From contig NW_025954963.1 in NCBI RefSeq assembly GCF_022376445.1, forward strand, positions 1,426,001 through 1,490,000: 64,000 bases of DNA, in the 5' to 3' direction. The translations under genes and the position numbers were made by a program. A model generated the notes under the pieces. That model saw only the letters and a list, made by a program, of their open reading frames with translations, was not told where the DNA came from and searched no databases. This document shows, piece by piece, positions 24,301 to 35,135 of this stretch. This DNA is from Fomitopsis serialis (taxonomy: Eukaryota > Basidiomycota > Agaricomycetes > Polyporales > Fomitopsidaceae). Each line of letters begins with the position of its first letter. The first letter of the stretch is position 1.

Positions 24301-24788
24301 ATTGCGATGAGGGCGGAGGAGCGGCAGCGGACAGCGACGCTCCGTGCAGTGGACAGGCCGCGGAGATGCGTCCTCGTGAACCGGTGCGTGCATCGACATG
24401 GTGCCCTCCCGTGAATGGCGCTTTCGATACGGCTGACGCAGGCACTGATTCAGTATGCACAGTGATGCGAAGCAGACCCAATGTATAGTATTGCTCAGCG
24501 AATACATATTGTTAGGTCGTGATCACTCATTTGCGTCCGATTAGCATTCCTGTCAAGTACTTGGTATCTCATTTTACCATGATAATGCTGAGATGCTTAT
24601 AGTTGGGCTCTGAATGCTGGCGAATGAATGCATAATCATCGGTTCATGCTGGAGTGACGTGCACGGAAATAAGCATTCGACGTATTATTGCGACTGACAT
24701 CAGAATGATCCGACATTACTGAGCTTCTACGTTTTATTCAGAATTCCTGACCATATAGCATAATTCGGAGGGAGCTTTTTTCCTGATG
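21385..24788 (-). mobile_element. TIR element copy 2, inverted, 3.4 kb
   Basis: The inverse of copy 1, 3404 bp long, with the same terminal repeats (CATCAGGAAAAAACC at 21385, TTTTTTCCTGATG ending at 24788). It interrupts the membrane-protein gene: on restoration the flanks give ...FIIPFAT joined to LQSWVG..., with a 2-bp duplication AT. It has no coding capacity that I trust; long frames such as repeated VRPLVRPL result from low complexity. Confidence 0.85.
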
Positions 24789-25200
24789 ATTGCAGTCATG
24801 GGTTGGGACCATCCGAGTCGGGCCAGCCGACCATCGAATTGTCTTTCCCCTGACGATGTTCGCTACCCTCTTCTGTGCCACCTACGGCATGCCCCACCTG
24901 CTAGGGTGGCACACATCCTTCCCGACCGACCTGGAAGGGTTCTTGTGGCGTGCTGCCACACTCACAGTAACCGGGACGGCGTGCGTGGCCGGATCCATGG
25001 TCCTGCTAGCGAGCTACATCACCAAGCGCGTCAACGGTGATATAGTTGCTGTGCAGAAAGGTGTAGTCTATGTCGCGCTCTTGGTCTATGTGACATCGAG
25101 CGGGTATTTACTTATCGGGAGTGTCAGACAGCTGTCTGCGTTGCCTCCTCGCGTATTCGACATCCCACCGTGGACGGAATCGTTGCCTCATCTCGGGTAG
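24789..25200 (+). pseudogene. Multipass membrane protein, 3' portion
   Basis: The C-terminal part of the gene that begins at 14357, open from the element border to TAG at 25198-25200. It shows the family's closing features: RIVFPLTMFATLFCATYGMP (membrane helix), FPTDLEGFLWRAATL, two further helices and a tail ending IPPWTESLPHLG. It has no start of its own and is presumably not expressed as a separate protein. Confidence 0.8.
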
Positions 25201-25710
25201 TTTGGTTTGTTTCCTTAAATACCATGTGTGTCAATTCTACTAGTTCGTTGGTGTACTTACAAGCACCAGCCCCGGCCGCCTTTACTTTACTTCGTATCGT
25301 TCTAATCTTTCTCTACTAGGTCTCTTAAAGGTCGTGCCATGTTGTCCTGGCAGTTTGTACGGAGTATGTGCCAATTAATGATACATCGACTCGAGCTTTC
25401 GATATGTATATCGATAGTACCAGCTATAGGAGCTGCCAATGACCGCCTAGGTGCGCGCACACAAAAGCCTTTCCAAAAGTGGAGCATTGGTGCCCTTATA
25501 CGGCAACTCTAGATGGACGAGCTCGACGCCACTTGCAATCGCAGGGATGACATCACCGTGACGCAGCGCTCTCCAGCATCGCCAGGCGCGTCCTCGAGCG
25601 CATATAAACCATCGAGCACGTCGGTTGACCCAGCACAACCTACCACACCGCTTGCTTCACTGCAACTCTCAGAAAACAAACTCTTCTTAACACTACATAA
25701 CATCCTCACC
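25201..25710. other. Intergenic region and promoter
   Basis: Lies between the membrane-protein remnant and the small gene at 25711. A TATA box is at 25603-25608; no gene is recognised. Confidence 0.45.
25603..25608 (+). promoter_or_regulatory. TATA box
   Basis: TATAAA about 105 bases before the ATG of the gene at 25711. Confidence 0.6.
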
Positions 25711-26091
25711 ATGGACACCACGCGCAAGGATTTCATCGAGGACCACACCACCGATGACCAGAAATTTAAGAAGCAATATCAGACTGTCGGCCGACCCCCG
25801 GTCACGGATCACGACATTAACGACGAGTATATGCGCGATCCTCCAGACGTGGGTAGTCCTCTCACTGGCAGCTCAGGGCTGGATACTGAACTGAGATGAC
25901 AGAACCTGAACATCCCTGGAGAGACGTCGACGCTGCGCAAGGCACCCGGCCTGAAGGAGGGTGCACAGGAGGTCACAGACCCCAAGCAAGACGGCGTCCT
26001 CGGTGACCAGCCCACGGGCAAAGTCCAGAAGAATGTCGCGCTAGCAGACTTAGCGAGTGAGAATACCGTCCACCCAAACTCGACGTCATGA
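25711..26091 (+). CDS. Small hydrophilic protein, unknown function
   Basis: Two exons, 25711..25848 and 25903..26091, joined by a 54-nt GTGGGT...CAG intron, give 108 residues. Without this splice the frame stops at a TGA inside the intron. The product is acidic, Pro- and Gly-containing and without membrane segments: MDTTRKDFIEDHTTDD at the start, TLRKAPGLKEGAQEV and TGKVQKNVALADLASE in the second half. The TATA box and ATG context are good. No family is recognised. Confidence 0.6.
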
Positions 26092-26830
26092 TTTGGTATC
26101 GGCGATAGGTTGGAGGGATGAAGGAAGATAGAAGGACGCTGTAACGCTGTACCATATAATCCTGTTGCAAAGGGGCTTTAGTGAGTCCAATGACATTGAA
26201 GTCACCACTGAAAGTGAGATGTGGTCTTTCCTGCATCGTAACGCGACAGAAATTGGGACGCTGACCCGACAAGACGCGGCGCAACGAACCCCACAATATT
26301 CGCCCAACAACACTGATTCCGGCGGAATCCAAGCTAGACGCTCGCGTGGCCTCAGTATTGTAACTGACCAGTATTCGACTTCGCAACCGCGCAGAACACA
26401 GTATATACCTTTCGTCGAACACACGACGTTCAGCGATTTCGGCCTGCTTGCAGTCCACATCCCAGGCAGTGCGAGCCTGTTCTCAATACGGAGTAATCCA
26501 CGCACCCTATCACCGAAACTGCCACCACTTTGCTTCGAAGCTGCTGAGGGCTTGTCTGACTGCATAGACCGCGGTCAATCATGCATCGAGAAACATTGGA
26601 ACCATTCAATGGCACAGGTCCGACACAGCCATCGAGAGTGGCTGGACGTCCACTACCCATCCTCAATGTCCTAAGCACATCGACACGAGAATGGTATAAA
26701 AGAGCAATCAACAGGAAGCCTTCAAACAAATGAATTCACACTACTTCTGCTATATCATCAGTTCACCTGCAAAAGACCATGGCACAGTATACGCACTTGG
26801 TTCTGCCATTGCAATCATCTCGACCCGCAG
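26092..26830. other. Intergenic, doubtful open frames
   Basis: Overlapping frames of 160-170 residues exist on both strands (26165-26674 plus, 25973-26458 minus). Neither has a recognisable domain or convincing start, so no gene is called. Confidence 0.35.
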
Positions 26831-28210
26831 TCAATACCTCAGGGTATCGTCTTCTCTCCGCCTACGTTCAACCTCGGCCTCGATCTCCACTGCCTCCCGA
26901 TCCAACCTCTCCCTCTCCTCCGGCCTCCCCCACTCGCCCTTATACGCCTCCGGATCCCTCAGCTTGAACCCCAGCCTCTTCTTCACCATGCCTACGTACC
27001 CCACCTCGCTCACGCCCCGCGACACCCAGTCCATGTGCTTCTCCTTCTCGCTCATCCGCGCGAGGATGTGCGCGGGTGGGCCCTGCCTGCGCCGCCGGAG
27101 CGTGCGCTTGAGCACGACGCCCGCGCGTTCGCGCTGCCGCTCCCGCGTCTTGTTCGCGATCCTCTCCCGGCGCGCCGCCATGATCTGCTCAACGAGCTTG
27201 GGAGGAAACGGCGTCCGCGCGCGCTCCTCGTCACGCGCGAGGGTCGCCGTTAACTCTTTGTCGCGGTCCAGCAGGTGTTGTACTGACAGCCCGCCAGCGT
27301 CAGCGCGCAACAAAGACAAACACCGGTAGGGCTACGCACCCCACAGCTCGTCCTTGTCCTTGAACACCCCCTCGAACGACGCGCCGTCGCGCTTAGCCAG
27401 CCGCGCGAGCTCGCTCTCGAACTTCGCCTCGCGCACGAGGTCCTCCCGGAGCTCCCGGTTCGCCACCATCTCGAGCATGCGCTGCTCGCGCTTCTTGCGG
27501 CGCTTCGCGATCAGCGCGGAGATGTGCAGCGGCTGGGGAGTCATCCGCGGGAGCGGGCCGTTCACGACGGTGGGGCGCCAGAAGACCCCCGTGAGGATGG
27601 GCCGCTTCGCGAGCTTGTCACGCCACGCCTGGATGCGCGAGGTGAGGTGAGGTGCGAGGGAGGACGGAGAAAGAAGGAGAGGACTGACGAGCATTTCTTT
27701 GGCCATTTGATCGTTCCGTGCTTTGATGCGGCGGAAGGTGACCATCCTGGCGTACCGCTCGACGATGGCCTGTGAATGCGGGTCGCCTGCTTTTGCAGCC
27801 GCGAACATGTCTCGCCACTGCAGTAATTCACTGAGCATCCCATCGAGCTCCGGAAATATATGAACGCACTTTATGATACCGTGCCAGTAGCATCCTCACC
27901 GTGCTCGCCTTCCTCAGCCCTTTCTGCTTCTGGAACAGCGTCCGTATCCTCGACCTAGCTTCGCATCAGGCCAGAGTCACTCCCAAGCCTCGATGATCGA
28001 ATGGACGGACTGCACGCACCGGACGTCGTCGCTCGGTGCGTCCCGCAGGAGCCCACGATAGAGCGACCATCGCGTAGGGATGCGGTGGGCCAGGAGGTCG
28101 CAGACTGCTGTGCGGAAGCGTGCCGGCCGCAGTGAGGAGATTATGGCAGCAATTTGAGCGCGGTGTGTGAGCGATTTGGCAGACGAGATAGAGTGGAGGG
28201 CCGTAGCCAT
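26831..28210 (-). CDS. LYR-motif (complex 1 LYR) mitochondrial protein
   Basis: Exons on the minus strand: 28210..28020, 27954..27900, 27847..27340, 27282..26831, separated by introns of 65, 52 and 57 nt with consistent phases; 401 residues. The LYR tripeptide sits at residues 50-52 in IPTRWSLYRGLLRDAP, followed by SRIRTLFQKQKGLRKAST, the pattern of the complex 1 LYR superfamily. Such proteins bind acyl carrier protein and help assemble Fe-S proteins or respiratory complexes in the mitochondrial matrix. The N-terminus is short of acids and rich in Ser, Ala and Arg, fitting a targeting peptide. The remaining 330 residues are highly basic and Arg-rich with helix-forming stretches, much longer than the roughly 100-residue classical LYR proteins. 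The specific client is unknown. Confidence 0.78.
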
Positions 28211-29879
28211 GACGGAGGATAGTAGAGCAGTTGCGGTGAAAGGCGTAGGTACTTATGAGATACCCCGGTCGCGCGACCAGAAACTGGATCGTTGACGGAT
28301 GGTCCTGGTAGTGCTTGATCGAAGAGGTCTGTCGCGTTCAGTGAGCGGTGGGTCTCGCCACTTCAAGCTTCAAGTCTTCCCGACATAGGTGTGCGAGGAC
28401 TTTGGCCGGTCAGTAGTTCAAATCGAAGAGCAGGACAGTATGGCACTCAGAGGACGTGTGTATCCGAGGCGCCCAGCAGCCACCGGCCCAGCACCGGTCC
28501 GGCTTTGTGGCTGAAACCTTAGCTCTATTTAGCGCATCCATCCACTGCGAGCACGTCGAATGCTCCTGTCATCATGATGTACCGCAAGGTAAGGGAGAGA
28601 AGAAATGCTATGAAACCCCATGTTCCCGCTCTGGTATGTGCTGGCGATAATTGCGCATCGCTCGTTCAATGCCATGTGGACAGACAGCGGTACTTAAGTG
28701 CTGGCTAGTACTTGCTCGAGGTAAGTACTGAACTATGCCAGGGTACTCACAGGCCGGGAGTCACGGTCAACTTATCTCAGGTAGGGTATCTCTTCGCGGC
28801 GCTGACAATGTTCTGTAGTGAAAGTCGTGTACGGATGTGGATCCCAGCGGCCAGTGCGCAGTATCAATCCACTCGCCCCAAACCTATCCCTGAGGCAGTC
28901 CCTGGATTTGACCTCTTTGATATCAGGGGAGTCGTATCAGGCTCGCACAAGGAAATCAAATATGAGTCCTGGCGCGCCAACGACGAGGTTCATGCAGAGA
29001 CCAGTCAATTCCAAGCGGATCCACGCGTAAAAATGGCTGGTTACGACCACACCGAGTCGCCAAGTTCAAGGTCAGTCTGTCACACGCCGACTGCGCCAAC
29101 CAAATTACTTGATGATTGCATGGACAGGTGGACGGACCCGAGCCATACTTACGCTGACGGCAGCGGGCCTCCTCAGGGTGCGCGAGGCTCGGTTGAAACG
29201 CAGCTGGAGTCAAGCCCACGACGAGAATGCGTGGCTGAAGATTGGCTGGAGATGCGGCCCTACGGCGGTTGTTCAAGATAAGCCCCAAAGACAATAGCGG
29301 AGCCCAAGAAGCCCAGGATTTAGAAGCAGTACTGCAGAATGTGCGAAAGGGTACGGCGACTCTGGATCAACAGCTGAAGTGCTGCGTCATACAAGATAGT
29401 TAGTACAGATGTATGAAACCGTGTCACGTACAGGGTATGTATCCTCTTCCTCCGCAACTCAGGTCATACCAGAGAAGCTGCGGTCTACATGAGCTTGGGC
29501 TTCGAGTGCATGATGCATGAGGCCTCATGAGGAGCTAAGCCTCAGCGGAGCGCCATAAGTACACGTGAAGCGCACGCGCAATACCATGCGTAGAGCAGAC
29601 TGCAAGTGGACCAGCCTGGCCTGTACGTTCATAACGGTAGTCTGTATCAAATTCGCATAGCAGGCCGGCATACGTGTTCAGCGGACTCCTCAACGCATCG
29701 CCTTCGACTACGATAAACGCAATCACCGCCACCAAACGTGCTGCTAGAAATGCGGCCAACCTCCAACTTGGAGAGGCGTGCTCAGAGACCGCCTCAGGGC
29801 CCTAAGCCACGCTGCATGTCTATATAACGACAGCCCGGAAGCCGACTCGTGCACCATAATCTTCACATCCACGACACTC
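28211..29879. other. Intergenic region
   Basis: About 1.7 kb between divergent genes. A 189-residue frame at 28712-29281 has no recognisable motif and is not called. The right end holds the promoter of the first coiled-coil gene, with a TATA box at 29821-29827. Confidence 0.4.
29821..29827 (+). promoter_or_regulatory. TATA box
   Basis: TATATAA about 55 bases before the ATG at 29880, which argues against a start further upstream in the same frame. Confidence 0.6.
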
Positions 29880-30944
29880 ATGTTCGCGAACCGCCAACCC
29901 ACTCGCAAGGCCACCACCACTACGCGCCCGTCCGCGCTTTCGCGCTTCGGCTCAGGCTCTGCCAAAGCCACGCCGAGCGAGGCATCCTCGTCCGCTGCGT
30001 CTTCCACCGTTGTGTCGCGCAGCCCAGCTTCCTCCGTCGCTTCCCTTACGCTCAGCGATGAACCCGCACCCACAAATGGTCGCGCGTCGCCGTCGAAGGC
30101 CTCGACCATGCCGGCGAAGCGCCAGCTCACCCGGCAGGATTCGCTTCGGCCTTCTGCACTCAAGCGATTCAGCACCAGCGCCGTCAGCTTGGTCAAAGGA
30201 CAGGGACTCACCAATGGCGCTGAGACGCCCGTGCCCGTCGCTCCTGTCTCGGGCAGCCCCACGTCGTCAGTGAGCTCACTCCCAATTGGGCCCGACCCTG
30301 GAGAGGGTGCAACGAGGACGATCGAGGAGCTGCGTACGAAGGTAAGACCAATGGGCAGTTTCGACGTTTTTCCCCATTCGCTGACGACTCATGGCTAGCT
30401 GGATGCGGCGGAGGAGGCTTTGACTACGGAGCAGAGCAGGCTAACAACACTCGAGGAGCGCATCAGGATCCTCGAAGTCGCGAAGGAGGAACATGTCCAA
30501 GAGGAAGCCACTCAGCGGGAGAGACAGCTTGCCCTGAACGCCCAACTCGACGAGCTACGGGCGCAGCTTGCGCGCTCCGAAGACGAGGTCCACAATAGAG
30601 ACCGGGAGCTAGAGGCTGCACGAGCAGAAGCCGCGCAAGGGAGAGAAGCCCAGGAGGGGATCCGGAGAGGGCTCGAGCGCGAACTCGCGGATGTGCGGTC
30701 CCAGCTGCTGGACGCACAGGAAGTGTCACGCAGGAGAGCGGACGAGCTGGAAGCAGCAAGTCGCGAGGCAGGGGAGGCGGTGAACGAAAGGAGCGCCCTG
30801 CAGCAGAAGGTCGGCGACCTCGAGGTGTCACTCAAGACGGCACTGGACAACGGCGAGCAGGAGAGGAGGCGGTTGAACGAGGAGATCGCCAAGTTGAAGG
30901 AGGATCTGAAGAAGGCACCGTCGGCCGGGTGTACCATTCAGTGA
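29880..30944 (+). CDS. Coiled-coil protein A with C-terminal CaaX box (CTIQ)
   Basis: Exons 29880..30341 and 30399..30944 give 335 residues. The N-terminal 150 residues are Ser/Pro/Thr-rich and contain the same module twice: RPSALSRFGSG...SPASSVASL and RPSALKRFSTS...SPTSSVSSL. The second exon, beginning LDAAEEAL, is an uninterrupted heptad-repeat coiled coil rich in Glu, Arg and Ala. The protein ends AGCTIQ, a CaaX box; a final Gln favours farnesylation, so membrane attachment is expected. It is a paralogue of the genes at 31377 and 33712. The N-terminal module, the intron after a Lys just before LD, and the terminal box are shared. No enzymatic domain is visible. A scaffold or membrane tether is inferred. 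Confidence 0.8.
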
Positions 30945-31376
30945 GGGCGACGCGGGGAGTGCGCGCGTGCATCGGGGGGCTATTGTTTGTACACCTGATC
31001 TTGTAACATATCGTTTATCAGAGTGTTGTATGTACGCTGTCTAAGGCCCTGGAGTGGAGATGTCTCGATATCAGCATATGAAGCCTCGCGATGAACGTAC
31101 GCACGTTGTATACCATGCACCTGTTGCACGGTATTGCATTCGCAGTATGCCCCTTGTCAGGAGGTTATTGACGGGCCTCGAACTACCCGCTGCGCGACCT
31201 TTAGCTGCTATGTGCGTGCCCGACGGTTCCTGCGCAGCTGCGAGCCCCATGAGGACCTCGTTCATAGGTCGCACCAACGCACCATACATATAGGTTTGAC
31301 GGTTCCGCACAGACCCACCTCGCATTTCATCCACAACCCAGCTCCTCCCCACCTTTCCGATTATCCACAGATTGTC
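30945..31376. other. Spacer between coiled-coil genes A and B
   Basis: Contains the A terminator region and the B promoter with a weak TATA-like ACATATAG near 31287. No gene is recognised. Confidence 0.4.
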
Positions 31377-33013
31377 ATGCTCGCCAATCGCCCCGGTTCA
31401 CTTTCCAAAAAACCGACCCTCCGGCCCTCGCCGCTCACGCGGTTTAGTACGAGCGTTGTGAGCCTACTCAAAGCCCAACCCGCTGAGGCGTCTGCGAGTG
31501 TTGCAAGTGCGACGCCGACACCAGCACTGCCGGTGGCGAGTCTCACAAGCAGCCCAACGAGCTCCGTGCTCTCGCTTCCGTTGAGCTCTGACCCAGGTGA
31601 GGACGCAGCGAGCAAGACCACTGAAGATCTGAGGAAGAAGGTGAGCACAGTCAAATGAACGATAAAAGCCGTGTATTCATAGCTGTATAGCTGGACGCGT
31701 CCGAGGCTGCACTTGCAGCAAAGTCGCGCACCGCAGCAGAATTCGAGGAGAAGATTAAGGCTTTAGTTGCTGAATGTGCGGAGAGAGAGAAGCGAAGGGC
31801 TCTACAAGAGGATGCGCAGAGGGCAACCGAGAAGCGATTGACCGACACGGAGCGACGCTTTGATGAAGCACAGGCAGAGATTACGAGAAAAGACCTAGAG
31901 TTGGAGACAGCTCGCAGCGAGGTACGCATCATACACGTAGTGCACATAGCTGTAACAGCTCACCTTGAGCAAAACAGATTGACGAGACGGAAACGGTACT
32001 TCATGAGACAAGAAGTGATCTGACAAGCACCAGGGCTGCGTTGCGTAGCAAAGACGTGGAGCTCGGGGCGATACAGGAAGAGGTAAGCCACCAGTGATTG
32101 CTTCGGAGACACAGGCGAGGTGACCGAAACGCTTTAGTCTGGCATGACAAAAGCAGCGTTGGATGGCGTCGAGGCCGAACTAGCGGAGGAACGTCGCCTC
32201 CGCTCTTCCTTGCAGAGCAGTCTGGAAACATCGAGTCGCCAACTAGAAGAAGCCAACGAAGCAACAGCCCACTTCCGAAGTGACAACGAGGAGTTGAAAA
32301 CGCGTGTCGCTCAACTGCAAATCGACGCCGCAAAACAAGCGAAGGAGCGGGAGGACACCAATTTGAAGGTATGTTCGATGCATCGCCACACGATCCTTTC
32401 GCAGGCCTCATAGATGTGCTGCTAGCTAGACGAAGTTGTGAAGGCACTGCAGAACAGCTCGAAAGGGCTGAGCATGGAACGCGAAATCCGTCGGACTGCT
32501 GAGTCAGAGTTAGAACGAACCAAGGCGGAGAATGTACGGCTCAGCGTCTCACACGCAAGTTTAACCTCGGAGCTCGAGGCCAAGTCAACAGAGCTAGACG
32601 AGCAGATCCAGCGTCTTGCTGAACGGGACCAAGAACTCGAGTCTCTGCGCAGCCAGGCCGACGCGAACACGGCAACCGCAGAGGCTCTTGCACGACAGCT
32701 GGCTGAGGGGGCCCGTACACGCGATGACGCTCTCTCCGAGCTCAGCGTTATGAAGTTCCAGTTATCTGACGCACAGATGGCCGCCCATCGAGCAGCAGAC
32801 ACTGCGATGCACGAAGTGACCGAGGTACGGTGGCAGGCGATGAAGACAGAGAGCGCACTCTCCCAGCGAGTACGCGACCTGGAGGAGGCCTTGCGATTAG
32901 CACAAGATGACGCGGCCCAGGAGATCAAAAAGATGAGGGGTGAGATGAGGAGGATACGGGAAGAATTGAGGAAGGCGGACGTCAACGCTGGTGGTGGTTG
33001 CGCCATTCAGTAG
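31377..33013 (+). CDS. Coiled-coil protein B with C-terminal CaaX box (CAIQ)
   Basis: Five exons, 31377..31640, 31691..31921, 31978..32082, 32138..32368 and 32426..33013, give 472 residues, every intron falling between codons. The N-terminal module RPSPLTRFSTSVVSLLKAQ and SPTSSVLSLPLSSDPGED matches protein A. Exons 2-5 are coiled coil (LDASEAAL...). The tail GGGCAIQ is a CaaX prenylation signal. It is in tandem with A, 430 bases apart and on the same strand, and convergent with C. The start is chosen because A, B and C all begin with M-[FL]-A-[NS]-R. Confidence 0.82.
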
Positions 33014-33711
33014 CTTTCGTCTTCTATCAAGGTGATTCTGCAGGTCAGGATATACTGTGCGAGTATCTATCGTAGTAAATATGGCACTTAGTTTCGCAGA
33101 TGGGCCTCTAGCTTCACGACGAGTTGTAAACAACAGCGTGGTCGCATTGCAAATTTACTGCTGATGAGAGGTCAGCCAATGAGTCGACTCTCCAGAAGGA
33201 ACGAACCCCCTCTGTAATGCCGTCCCGTCCATATGTGACCACCTATATCACTTCATTGTGAGCTCGGGTCACATGTAGCGCACTTGCAATATGATCGCTG
33301 TATGTCGGCATTCCTCCAGTGCCTTCGAGGGTTCAAACGAGCGGCGAAAACGGGACCAATTGCAAGATCTAGAGAGGCCTTGCCCACGGGAGCGAGCATG
33401 ATGGTGCTCAATCAAGAACGCCATTTTACGCACATGGAGTAGGGAAGTTGGACGCAGAGAACCTTTAACGTCTGTAGGACTCCGCCGCCAGAATCAAGCA
33501 TGTGTGGGCCGGGTCCACCACTGGCACCAGCGTCGCGGCAACGGCGCTCTCTAGATCTGAGATCTAAGGCCAACTTAGAAGAGGACCTTCTTGTTCACCG
33601 TGAAAACCCTAGGAATTCCGTGATCTACATAGAGGATAACACAACAATGCTAAGAATACATGAGATAGTAAAGACTGCCGTCTTAATTTAGGGTCCTCTG
33701 CGCCTGCGCAG
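33014..33711. other. Convergent spacer between B and C
   Basis: About 0.7 kb between 3' ends. No gene or repeat was recognised. Confidence 0.4.
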
Positions 33712-35135
33712 TCATTGTATGCAACAACCCGTCTCCTGCATGTGTCTCCGCGCCGCGGCTTCGATGTCAGTCGCATGGCGGCCCAGGACCTGGAACTGTT
33801 CCCGGACAGACGCATATGCAACGCGAGCATTTGCAAGCTCGTTTCGGAGGCGCATGTTGGTCGCGTCGTTGACCTGCTTGTCCAAGCCTGCCCGCCGCCG
33901 TACGTCATCGAGAGCCCGCTCTGCGTCCTCCGTCCGCTGGTGAGACTCCTCGAGCTGCGAGCGAAGACCTTGGATCTCAATCTCGAGGAAATTGTTGACC
34001 GCATCGCTCTTCTCCGCCTTCGAACGGGCAGCCTGCAACTGCTTAGCAAGTGAGGTGGAAGCCTCCTGCGCGGCGTGGATACCCTCTTCTTTCCTGCCAA
34101 CCTCCTCGACTGCTTGCTGCAACGCAGATGACACCTCTGCGAGGCGCTGCTCGAGAGCCCGAACGCGGTCCTCGGCGGTAGCGCGATCGAACGCGCACTG
34201 TTCGTAAGAGACCTGCGCGTCCAAAAGCAGCCGCTCAAGCTCGTCCACCCGGGCCGACTTCTCCTCTTGCTCAGCGTGAAGCGAAGCGAACTTGGCCTCC
34301 AGCGCCTCGATACGAGTGGTCAGCTCTTCTAGGTCGGCGGTTTTGGACTGCGCCTCGGACTGAGCTTGAGCGTGTGCCTCCTGCAAGATCTCGCACTCGA
34401 GCTGCACGGTTTTCAGCTCAGACTCGACTGTCGAGCGATGATTCCGTTCGGCATCGAGTGCCGCGATACGCTCCTCCAGTGACGCTTTGGCACCCTCGAG
34501 CTGCGATCGCTGTCAGAGACGACGGATGACGATAGGTAGCGTGAAACATACCTCACGACGCGTGGCATCAAGCTCGACGCGGCTTCTCTCAAGCTCGGAT
34601 TCTGCAGTACCCAAACGCTGCTGCAGCTCGGAACGTTCCTTCTCCACGGCAGCCTTCTCCCCCTCTGACGCAGATAGGGATGATTGATGCCTCTCGGTTT
34701 CCGCGCGCGCGGCATCCAGCGAGGCATTCAAGTCATTGACACGCTCTTCTAGAGATGCCACTGACTTCTCTTTGCTGGCCAGCGTTGCGTTCGCGTCGTC
34801 GAGCTAGCCAGAACGTTAGTGGGAATGGAATGGAAGCCAGCTAAGGATCCGCACTTTGCGTCGCAAGGTGTCTGCCACCTTGGCATTCTCGCTGTTGTCA
34901 GCGGCCGGGAGGGACGCGACGGAGCCTTTCGGGCTCTCGCTAAGGGGCTTGTCCGTCTCTGATAACGGAGGTGAATACGGCGCTGTCTCTCGCAGGAGGG
35001 CATACCTGCTACCGACGGTTCGGTCGTCGCCTGGCTCTTCAGCATACCCACCATGTTCGAGCTGAATCGCCATAGCGGCGAGGGGCGCGCGCTGGCGGGG
35101 ACGGCAGTGGGCCTGACTTGTCGGGATGCCAGCAT
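33712..35135 (-). CDS. Coiled-coil protein C with C-terminal CaaX box (CCIQ)
   Basis: Minus-strand exons 35135..35006, 34958..34855, 34803..34552, 34509..33712 give 427 residues. The first intron is a 47-nt GTATGC...CAG intron that reconciles the two frames of the N-terminal region. The module RPSPLWRFSSNMVGMLKSQ aligns with A and B, and exon 3 begins LDDANATL, the same junction as the paralogues. About 340 residues of coiled coil end in ETGCCIQ, a CaaX box whose second Cys could also be palmitoylated (inference). An alternative ATG lies one codon upstream at 35138. Confidence 0.8.

Larger units (their letters stand above)
16429..24788. repeat. Large inverted repeat: two 3.4 kb arms, 1.55 kb spacer
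   Basis: Arms 16429-19833 and 21385-24788 are reverse complements at more than 99.9 percent by reading. The spacer 19834-21384 holds unique DNA. The structure could extrude as a cruciform and supports inversion of the spacer by recombination between the arms. Confidence 0.9.

Noticed and set aside
16429..24788. Reading the palindrome as a single transposon with long terminal inverted repeats
   Set aside because: Each arm has its own pair of terminal inverted repeats, and the spacer contains host gene and LINE sequence that continue outside. Two separate insertions fit better.
26165..26674. 169-residue plus-strand frame with overlapping minus-strand frames
   Set aside because: No recognisable motif, no promoter element, and competing frames of the same length.
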